A DNA stretch of 5,399 bases from Promethearchaeota archaeon. Lineage in GTDB: Archaea; Asgardarchaeota; Lokiarchaeia; Sigynarchaeales; SOKP01. This document shows, piece after piece, positions 1 to 5,165 of the stretch; within the stretch, counting starts at the first letter, position 1, and each line of letters starts with the position of its first letter. The stretch covers positions 1 to 5,399 of the forward strand of contig SDNN01000195.1 in NCBI GenBank assembly GCA_004524425.1. Direction: 5' to 3'. A program made the translations under genes and the position numbers. The notes beneath the pieces are model-generated. The model made no database searches. It had not been told where the DNA came from and was given only the letters and a program-made list of their open reading frames with translations.

Positions 1-357
1 ACCCCCTGGACCTCCATTTTCCCCAAAAACTTGTTTATTTCCAAATTTACGAGGAATTTCCTGGTCCTGATCCCATAATTTGAATCTGGGAGCCACTTCA
101 ATTGAATTTATAATGAAGGTCGCATTTTTAAGAGCTTCTTGGCGGTTAGTTGTTGACTCTAAATTAAAATTTAACTTCTCTTCTTCAATAGCAGATTTAC
201 AAGCTGTACGAGCCAAATTGAGCGACTCTTCGTCAATATCATGGAGACAAATAGTTGATCCTTCCAAAATTTCACTATGTATAATAGATCCCGCAGCACC
301 CAGACCAAATTGGAGCGACCCTGCCCCAATTAACACAATTTTTTGATTTTTTACCAT
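1..357 (-). CDS. GH4 family glycosidase (alpha-galactosidase/alpha-galacturonidase-like), N-terminal part
   Basis: Partial gene: 119 codons are present and the rest lies beyond the left edge. The protein begins with a beta strand and dinucleotide-binding turn, KIVLIGAGSLQFG (residues 6-18), followed by LHDID at 38-42, where D40 is placed to bind the NAD ribose. Next come a helix, the strand FIINSI at 81-86, then IPRKFG (101-106) and ENGGPGG (113-119). This order, with the final GPGG after an IP-x-KFG-x-x-Q segment, matches glycoside hydrolase family 4, nearest in feel to LplD-type enzymes. GH4 enzymes use NAD and a divalent metal, usually Mn, to cleave glycosides by a redox-elimination route, and are normally about 430-480 residues. 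The metal-binding Cys and His lie further on and are not visible. The start is the only ATG upstream of the Rossmann strand; no ribosome binding site is visible. It diverges from the acyl-CoA synthetase. The substrate sugar cannot be told from this part. Confidence 0.85.
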   Translation of the reverse strand, partial: MVKNQKIVLIGAGSLQFGLGAAGSIIHSEILEGSTICLHDIDEESLNLARTACKSAIEEEKLNFNLESTTNRQEALKNATFIINSIEVAPRFKLWDQDQEIPRKFGNKQVFGENGGPGG

Positions 358-400
358 AATTTAAAAAATATTGCATTATTTTTGTATTTCTATGATTTTG

Positions 401-424
401 TTATCTGACAATACTGTAAGATAA
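401..424. promoter_or_regulatory. 24-bp imperfect dyad, candidate operator
   Basis: The sequence TTATCTGACA-ATAC-TGTAAGATAA is a near-perfect inverted repeat. Ten of its twelve base pairs match, with six outer pairs and an inner ACA/TGT block. It sits inside the 152-base gap between the divergent GH4 and acyl-CoA synthetase genes, just upstream of the synthetase TATA-like box. Its length and symmetry suit a dimeric helix-turn-helix regulator such as a TetR-type protein, but the regulator is not identified. Function is inferred from symmetry and place alone. Confidence 0.45.
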
Positions 425-432
425 TGACGTAG

Positions 433-441
433 TTTTAAATA
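433..441 (+). promoter_or_regulatory. TATA-like box for the acyl-CoA synthetase
   Basis: TTTTAAATA resembles the archaeal TATA element. Transcription would begin about 25 bases downstream, near 462-466, leaving a leader of about 45 bases before the start codon at 510. The near-symmetrical core (ATTTAAAA on the other strand) could also serve the divergent GH4 gene, for which no better box is visible closer to its start. Confidence 0.4.
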
Positions 442-509
442 TTGAAATCGCATATTTTCACATATTAATTTTCTATTTTTAATAAAAAAATCAAATGAAA
501 TGATGAAAA

Positions 510-2240
510 ATGACAGAAGAAGTCAATACAAAAAGTCCATACTCTTCGAAAATTTGGTTAAAATCTTATGATGACCATGTAAAACCTGAAATTGAGATAG
601 AAGTCTATTCCTTGGCAGAAATGTGTAAAAGAACCTCGGAAAAATATCCCGACAGCTTATGCTATGACTTTCAAGGCTCCTGTGCATCTTTCAAGGAGGC
701 ACAGAAATTAATCAATAGCTTTGCCAACTTTCTGGTGGAGAACGGCATAGAAAAAGGTGATCGAGTAGTAATTAACTTGCCCAATTTGCCGCAATTTGTT
801 ATAGCATTGTTTGGAACGTTCACCGCTGGCTGTGCTGCCTCAGGTATGAACTTTCTTTTATCGGCAGATGAAATTGCCTATCAATTAAGGGATTGCGGGG
901 CTGCGGCAATGATAACCTTAGATTCTTTTTATGAAGAGAAGGTTAGAGAAGCACTTTTGTCTGGAAACACTAATTTGAAGATAGTTATTACGACCAGTGC
1001 TGCCGATACATTAGATCTGGAGCCAAGTATGAAGCAACAATTGATAAAAATTGGAAGGATTCCGGTTGGAAAAGTGGAGCCTGTTGCAGGGTTGAAATAT
1101 TTTACATATAACGAAATATTAGAAAAATACCCTGGTGATAAACCTCCAGATGTCAAGATTGAACCGGATGATGTTTTATTACTTCAATACACTGGTGGTA
1201 CTACTGGTCCTCCTAAAGGTGCAATATTAACTCATAGAAATCTCATTTCAATGGTTCAGATTGTTGAACACTGGTTCGAGCCAGCTTCGAATAAAGGAGA
1301 GGATGTTTATATCTCTGGGTTCCCCTTCTTTCATTTGGCTGGCCTTCAATTTTGTTTGCAAACCATTTACATGGGATGCGCACAAATTCTAGTGCCTGAT
1401 CCTCGAGATACAAATTACATCGCGAGTAAAATGAAGGAATATGAGGGAAAAATTGCTTTGACCTATAATGTTCCCACGCTCTACATGATGCTCTTGAATA
1501 ACCGTAAATTTAAAAAGCTAGACTTATCCTCGGTTCAAGGCTACATCTCTGGGGCAGCACCCTTTCCCACGGAAAGCATTAATGAATTTGAAGCAGTAGT
1601 AGGTCAAGGGAAAGTCGTTGAGGCTTATGGAATGACCGAAGCATCTCCAGGAGTAACCATGAATCCTTATCTTGGTAAGAAGAAAATAGGAACTGTTGGA
1701 GTTCCTTTCCCTAACACCGAACTTAAATTAGTTAGTGTCACCGATCGAACTAAAGAAGTGCCTCTTGGTAAGGCCGGTGAGATTGCCATTCGAGGGCCTC
1801 AAATTTTTAAAGGTTATTGGAATAAACCAGAAGAAACTAAAAATGCGTTGGTCGATGGATGGTTTTATTCTGGAGATGTCGGCATAATGGATGAGGATGG
1901 TTATCTAAAAATCGTAGATCGCACTAAAGATATGATCATCGTTTCGGGTTATAAAGTTTTTAGCGTGGAAGTGGATGATAAGATGAATGAACATCCTGCC
2001 ATCGAATTATGCTCAAGCGTTGGACTTCCCGATCCGGACCGTCCTGGCTCTGAGCTCGTTAAATTGTTTGTATTCCTAAAAAAGGGATTCGAACCATCAG
2101 AAGAAACTAAAGCTGATATTTTAAAGTTTGCACAAGAACGTTTAGCCAAATATAAAGTTCCAAGAATAATTGAATTTGTAGACGAAATGCCTCTTACTTC
2201 CGTAGGGAAAATTGATAAAAAAGTCCTCAGGAAGAGATAA
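510..2240 (+). CDS. FadD-like AMP-forming acyl-CoA synthetase (long-chain fatty acid-CoA ligase family)
   Basis: Complete 576-residue member of the ANL (AMP-forming acyl-CoA synthetase) superfamily. It should join a carboxylic acid to CoA by an acyl-adenylate intermediate, at the cost of ATP to AMP and PPi, in the cytoplasm. The phosphate loop is YTGGTTGPPKG (227-237); the TGGTTG form, rather than TSGTTG, is also seen in E. coli FadD. Then follow FPFFHLAG, the adenine motif YGMTEASP (373-380), YSGD with D456 expected to bind the ribose hydroxyls, the hinge region DRTKD (470-474), VSGYKVFSVEV, and a C-terminal VGKIDKK with K567 as the expected adenylation lysine. All key residues are present and the length fits. 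The start is fixed by an in-frame TGA six bases upstream; no Shine-Dalgarno is visible. A medium-to-long-chain fatty acid is the likeliest substrate, but an aryl or other acyl acid cannot be excluded. It diverges from the GH4 gene and converges with the CPBP gene. Confidence 0.96.
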   Translation: MTEEVNTKSPYSSKIWLKSYDDHVKPEIEIEVYSLAEMCKRTSEKYPDSLCYDFQGSCASFKEAQKLINSFANFLVENGIEKGDRVVINLPNLPQFVIALFGTFTAGCAASGMNFLLSADEIAYQLRDCGAAAMITLDSFYEEKVREALLSGNTNLKIVITTSAADTLDLEPSMKQQLIKIGRIPVGKVEPVAGLKYFTYNEILEKYPGDKPPDVKIEPDDVLLLQYTGGTTGPPKGAILTHRNLISMVQIVEHWFEPASNKGEDVYISGFPFFHLAGLQFCLQTIYMGCAQILVPDPRDTNYIASKMKEYEGKIALTYNVPTLYMMLLNNRKFKKLDLSSVQGYISGAAPFPTESINEFEAVVGQGKVVEAYGMTEASPGVTMNPYLGKKKIGTVGVPFPNTELKLVSVTDRTKEVPLGKAGEIAIRGPQIFKGYWNKPEETKNALVDGWFYSGDVGIMDEDGYLKIVDRTKDMIIVSGYKVFSVEVDDKMNEHPAIELCSSVGLPDPDRPGSELVKLFVFLKKGFEPSEETKADILKFAQERLAKYKVPRIIEFVDEMPLTSVGKIDKKVLRKR

Positions 2241-2248
2241 AATTCTAA

Positions 2249-2263
2249 TTTTTTTTCTTTTTT
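2249..2263 (+). terminator. T-rich transcription terminator after the acyl-CoA synthetase
   Basis: Eight T, one C and six T begin 8 bases after the synthetase stop codon, with no GC-rich hairpin in front. Uninterrupted T tracts of this kind are enough to end transcription in archaea. The tract fills the 22-base gap between the convergent synthetase and CPBP genes and touches the stop codon of the latter. Confidence 0.6.
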
Positions 2264-2850
2264 CAATCTTTAAAATTTCTAAGATATAAACTATAATACA
2301 TGTGAAGAACTAATCCATAATGAATGACAATACAAGGAATAATTCCCAGACTTATGAGAATATAACCATTATATAATCCTAATAAAAATGATACACCGAG
2401 GTACATGATTAATACTCTTAAATTCTTATAGGTGAACCAGGTATGAACATGATAGACTGAAAAAATCAAGCTGGAGATAAAAATGGCAAGATTAACTTCA
2501 AGATCCAAGGTAATTACTAAAAACCCAATGAGATAAAACCTAAAAATTAGCTCTTCAATAATCATTATCATCGGAAAATAAGTAAGTAAAATATATTTAT
2601 TGCTATTAGTGATAAAGGCATTGACAACATTATGGTTGGTCATTGCTTCAAGACTTTGAGCGTTATATATAATGCTTCTAATAATAACATTTAATATCAA
2701 AAAAAATATTACTCCAAGAGCTAGAAACAAAACTATATTAATATTTATTTGAGTAATAAACAAGAACTCTTTATAAATTCCGAAGAATGGGGGGATCAGA
2801 AGTACTAATACGAAAATAAAAATTAATGAATACTTTGTTGATTTTTTCAT
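2263..2850 (-). CDS. CPBP/Abi family intramembrane protease-like protein
   Basis: A 195-residue, very hydrophobic protein. Likely membrane segments lie near residues 8-26, 36-60, 86-97, 105-116, 119-133, 146-160 and 163-182, with a positively charged N-terminus (MKKSTK). The family signature is visible: EELIFR with E99, E100 and R104 (EExxxR), then FSVYH with F130 and H134 (FxxxH), then H177 in IVIHYGLV. CPBP proteins are related to Rce1 and are thought to be metal-dependent proteases in the membrane. Bacterial relatives act in bacteriocin self-immunity, peptide maturation or stress signalling. The third motif is normally HxxxN or HxxxD, but here it reads HYGLV without the polar residue, so activity is uncertain. 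The start is the only ATG after an in-frame TGA at 2878-2880; a weak AAGGGAAG lies 10 bases upstream. It is divergent from the HxlR regulator and strongly AT-rich. Its substrate is unknown. Confidence 0.85.
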   Translation of the reverse strand: MKKSTKYSLIFIFVLVLLIPPFFGIYKEFLFITQININIVLFLALGVIFFLILNVIIRSIIYNAQSLEAMTNHNVVNAFITNSNKYILLTYFPMIMIIEELIFRFYLIGFLVITLDLEVNLAIFISSLIFSVYHVHTWFTYKNLRVLIMYLGVSFLLGLYNGYILISLGIIPCIVIHYGLVLHMYYSLYLRNFKD

Positions 2851-2896
2851 GGTCTTTTTACTTCCCTTAAAAATAGTTCAAACATGTTCCATAAAA

Positions 2897-2906
2897 GTTA
2901 TATAAG
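2897..2906 (-). promoter_or_regulatory. TATA box for the CPBP gene
   Basis: Read on the minus strand the sequence is CTTATATAAC, a good archaeal TATA element. Initiation about 25 bases downstream would be near 2876, giving a leader of about 26 bases before the start codon at 2850. An 8-base palindrome, AACATGTT at 2881-2888, lies between box and predicted initiation site and could be an operator. Confidence 0.5.
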
Positions 2907-2947
2907 TTTTTAAAATGCATTATTATAAATCCTTTTTTTTAATTTAA

Positions 2948-2959
2948 TAATAGCTATTA
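2948..2959. promoter_or_regulatory. 12-bp perfect palindrome in the CPBP/HxlR divergent promoter region
   Basis: TAATAGCTATTA is fully self-complementary and ends 15 bases before the HxlR TATA box. The half-site TAATAG recurs at 2993-2998, between that TATA box and the start codon, and the 8-mer TAATAGCT recurs at 3568-3575 in the oxidase promoter. HxlR-type proteins bind DNA as dimers at inverted repeats and often control their own divergent promoter, so this is a candidate autoregulatory site. A palindrome this short is not rare in such AT-rich DNA. Confidence 0.35.
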
Positions 2960-2974
2960 GGAGTGAATTCATTA

Positions 2975-2984
2975 TTTATATAAA
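2975..2984 (+). promoter_or_regulatory. TATA box for the HxlR regulator
   Basis: TTTATATAAA is a close match to the archaeal TATA consensus. Initiation about 25 bases downstream of its centre would be near 3004-3006, so the transcript would have a leader of only about 10 bases before the ATG at 3015. The sequence AGAAGGA at 3001-3007, 7 bases before the ATG, resembles a Shine-Dalgarno and would lie at or near the very 5' end of the message. Confidence 0.55.
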
Positions 2985-3014
2985 ATTTTCATTAATAGAT
3001 AGAAGGAAATTCAA

Positions 3015-3449
3015 ATGATTGGAGAAAAGACAATTAATGAAATTAAAAAATACAAACCGTTAAAGGATATACTTACTAATGGAAAAAATGTTGGTAGACA
3101 TGTCTTAGATACTTACTTTAGTGAAATACCTTATACTAAAAAGAGAAAAGAGTGGGAATTGAAATTCTTTCTTGAAGACATTGAATTTATTAATAAAAAG
3201 TGGATTATTGAAATAATATGGGAATTAGAAACTTATAAAGGGTCTAATTTTAATGAATTGAAAAGAAGCATAAAGGGTATATCATCAAGAGCATTATCCA
3301 TTAGATTGAAGGAATTAGAAAAGCAGGGCATCATATCTAGAACAGTTCAGGATTCTAGACCACCTAAAGTTTTTTATCAATTAAGTGAAAAGGGAAAATG
3401 TTTCGTAGAATTAATGATACTCGTAATACTTTTTTTAAAAGGTTTTTAA
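3015..3449 (+). CDS. HxlR family winged helix-turn-helix transcriptional regulator
   Basis: A 144-residue protein whose residues about 56-130 follow the HxlR pattern: INKKWIIEIIWEL (59-71) matches the family's GKWxxxIL helix, NFNELKRSIKGISSRALSIRLKELEKQGIISR (78-109) is the helix-turn-helix and recognition region, and the wing PPKVFYQLSEKG (116-127) matches the family's PPxVxYxLTxxG. These are dimeric cytoplasmic repressors or activators that often sense aldehydes, quinones or oxidants. The redox cysteine known near the N-terminus of some members is absent; the only cysteine is C129, at the C-terminal end. About 50 residues precede the domain, longer than the usual 10-25, and look lysine-rich and helical. 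The start is supported by AGAAGGA seven bases upstream and a TATA box at 2975-2984. It is divergent from the CPBP gene, its likeliest target along with its own promoter, and lies upstream of the oxidase gene on the same strand. Confidence 0.92.
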   Translation: MIGEKTINEIKKYKPLKDILTNGKNVGRHVLDTYFSEIPYTKKRKEWELKFFLEDIEFINKKWIIEIIWELETYKGSNFNELKRSIKGISSRALSIRLKELEKQGIISRTVQDSRPPKVFYQLSEKGKCFVELMILVILFLKGF

Positions 3450-3512
3450 ACCAATTATTTCTGTATTTTTCGCATCATTTGGAATCATTAATAAACAAGT
3501 TCCTTCATGAGA

Positions 3513-3532
3513 TAGTATACTTTTTTATACTA
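3513..3532. other. Inverted repeat, possible hairpin after the HxlR gene
   Basis: TAGTATA and TATACTA form a 7-bp stem around the loop CTTTTT. It lies 64 bases after the HxlR stop codon and 24 bases before the oxidase TATA box. It could be a weak transcript-end structure, since the loop and arm give six T in a row, or a protein-binding dyad. All stem pairs but one are A-T, so an RNA hairpin would be unstable. Confidence 0.3.
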
Positions 3533-3544
3533 CCTTTATTACAC

Positions 3545-3571
3545 ATTACTGGATAATTTATATATAGTAAT
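3545..3571 (+). promoter_or_regulatory. TATA box framed by an inverted repeat, promoter of the oxidase operon
   Basis: TTTATATATA at 3557-3566 is a good archaeal TATA element; initiation would be near 3585-3588, leaving about 50 bases of leader before the ATG at 3636. The arms ATTACT (3545-3550) and AGTAAT (3566-3571) are exact inverted repeats that enclose the box. A dimer bound there would block TBP, so the arrangement suits repression. The box is well placed; the operator reading is inference. The rest of the 186-base gap holds no convincing reading frame. Confidence 0.45.
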
Positions 3572-3635
3572 AGCTTAAGTTTTTACTAAAAATATCTTAA
3601 ACTATGAATTAAAAATAAACGATTTTGAAAGAAAA

Positions 3636-5165
3636 ATGACTGAATTATATCAAAAACTAGAAAATATTGTGTCAAAAAACTTCATTTCGAATAGTTTAAT
3701 TGTGAGACATGCCTATTCGAGAGTTGTGGATCCAGTTTTACAAGGTGTTCCAGATATTGTCATTCGACCTAAAGATGCTAAGGAAATCTCTGAAATTCTT
3801 AAGATTGCCAATGAAGAGAATATACCTGTCGTACCCAGAGGAGGTGGCGATGATGAATTTGGAGGCAGTAAACCTATTGGTGATGGCGGAATTGTCCTTG
3901 ATATGAAACGCATGAATCATGTTATAAATTTGGATGAAGATAATCTTGTTGTAACAGCTGAAGCAGGGATCTCATGGGGTGCTTTAAATGAATATTTATG
4001 TCATTATGGGCTTTATACAGGATGCATGGGTCCTGGTTCGGGCATGACCGCATCTATAGGAGGGGGTATTTCTCACCAATCGGTAGGCGGAGGGGGATGT
4101 GCGAAATATGGAACTTGTACAAATCAATTAGTTTCGTTGGAAGTGGTTTTACCAAATGGGGACATCATAGAGACCGGCTCTCAAGCAAATAGATTTTCTA
4201 AAATTCCTTTTAATCGCTATGGAAATGGTCCAGATTTAGCTGGGTTATTTTGCGGAGATAATGGAATCATGGGAGTCAAGACTAAAGTATCACTACAAGT
4301 CTTTCCCAGACCACCATTCGCTGCGTATAAAACTTTCACATTACCCCGAAAAGACAGGCAAGTATCTTCACAGATAATGTTAGAGGTGAGGAGAAAAGGG
4401 ATCGATGTGTATGATTTGATGTATATCATGGACCTCATAGTAAGAGTTGGATGTGATAATGGCATGTTTCCCTTTTGGGAACAATTGAAAAGAAAGAGAG
4501 GCGTTATTTTCTATACTGTTGAGGCTAATTCAGAAGCCGAATTAGAAGCTAAAGTTGATCAATTGGATGAAATTATTCTTAATCATAAATGTGAACCTTT
4601 AGGTCCGGAAATATCAGATGGCAACATGGCAAAATGGCATTATGCTGAACAGGGACATTGGCAATTTTATCATAACTTATGGGGCATGACTCCTGCTCAA
4701 GAACCCTTATCTTGTGAATGTTTTGTTCCAGCAAATTTATATCCAGAAATTTTGGATGATATTGATGCCTGGGACATGGAGCATTCGAAAGAGATGGATG
4801 TGTTCACGGAAATTACAGGAGTAAGACCAATCACCGGAAGCGGACCTATCTTTCTCATAGATGGTAATAATGTAGAACTCACGTGTGGCTTTACAAGTTT
4901 TCCCAGTTATTTCAATGAGGAACTCCATGAAGAATGGGACGAGATAAATCTAAAATTATGGAAATCTTTAATGGAACGACTCACTACAAAATGGGCAGTA
5001 CAATGGTATATGATGGGTGAGATGGCATCGCGACTCATGGCTCAAGTGGATGCCTATTTGCCAGAATATTATAAAACCCTGAGAGCTATCAAGAGATTAC
5101 TGGATCCAAAAATGATATTGAGTAGAGGAAAATTTGAATTTTGGGGGGACGGAAAAAATGACTGA
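3636..5165 (+). CDS. FAD-linked oxidase/dehydrogenase, GlcD/VAO-type (PCMH fold)
   Basis: Complete 509-residue flavoprotein. The FAD-binding domain runs over residues about 38-225: PDIVIRPKDAKEISEILKIA (39-58), the pyrophosphate loop PRGGGDDEFGG (67-77), GMTASIGGGIS (136-146), YGTCTNQLVSLEVVLPNGDIIETG (158-181) and GPDLAGLFCGDNGIMGVKTKVSL (198-220). The C-terminus carries LLDPKMILSRGKF (488-500), the counterpart of the DPxxxLNPGK end of GlcD enzymes. Such proteins oxidise hydroxy acids, alcohols or aryl-methyl compounds with FAD. The aromatic stretch WHYAEQGHWQFYHNLWG (334-350) probably lines the substrate site. Unusual points: the loop reads GGGDDEFGG where GGGT-S-x-x-G is normal, and there are cysteines at 155, 161, 206, 360 and 362. 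The start is the first in-frame ATG before the domain; no Shine-Dalgarno is visible. It overlaps the following Fe-S gene by 8 bases, so the two products probably form one complex. Glycolate/lactate-type, vanillyl-alcohol/cresol-type or AGPS-like activity cannot be separated here. Confidence 0.93.
   Translation: MTELYQKLENIVSKNFISNSLIVRHAYSRVVDPVLQGVPDIVIRPKDAKEISEILKIANEENIPVVPRGGGDDEFGGSKPIGDGGIVLDMKRMNHVINLDEDNLVVTAEAGISWGALNEYLCHYGLYTGCMGPGSGMTASIGGGISHQSVGGGGCAKYGTCTNQLVSLEVVLPNGDIIETGSQANRFSKIPFNRYGNGPDLAGLFCGDNGIMGVKTKVSLQVFPRPPFAAYKTFTLPRKDRQVSSQIMLEVRRKGIDVYDLMYIMDLIVRVGCDNGMFPFWEQLKRKRGVIFYTVEANSEAELEAKVDQLDEIILNHKCEPLGPEISDGNMAKWHYAEQGHWQFYHNLWGMTPAQEPLSCECFVPANLYPEILDDIDAWDMEHSKEMDVFTEITGVRPITGSGPIFLIDGNNVELTCGFTSFPSYFNEELHEEWDEINLKLWKSLMERLTTKWAVQWYMMGEMASRLMAQVDAYLPEYYKTLRAIKRLLDPKMILSRGKFEFWGDGKND

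Noticed and set aside
80..346. Plus-strand open frame of 88 codons opposite the GH4 gene
   Set aside because: The minus strand gives a clear Rossmann motif and GH4 signature; the plus-strand product shows no recognisable pattern and is its shadow.
361..400. A separate TATA box for the GH4 gene close to its start
   Set aside because: The minus-strand sequence is merely A/T-rich, and the best run (TATTTTTTAA at 370-361) is too near the start codon to act as a TATA element with normal spacing.
451..466. Direct repeat CATATT at 451-456 and 461-466
   Set aside because: Two 6-base copies ten bases apart are likely by chance in this AT-rich gap and overlap the predicted initiation region without further support.
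929..1156. Minus-strand open frame inside the acyl-CoA synthetase
   Set aside because: It lies opposite a well-conserved coding region and its product shows no domain or start signal.
1949..2266. Minus-strand open frame across the end of the synthetase
   Set aside because: It is antisense to the conserved A8-A10 region of the synthetase and overlaps the end of the CPBP gene; no motif is visible.
2851..3014. Toxin-antitoxin or other small gene between CPBP and HxlR
   Set aside because: The gap is rich in stop codons in all frames, and its structure is accounted for by two facing promoters.
3709..4928. Several short frames on both strands within the oxidase
   Set aside because: All are 60-82 codons, lack domain patterns, and fall inside a continuous, motif-rich flavoprotein gene.
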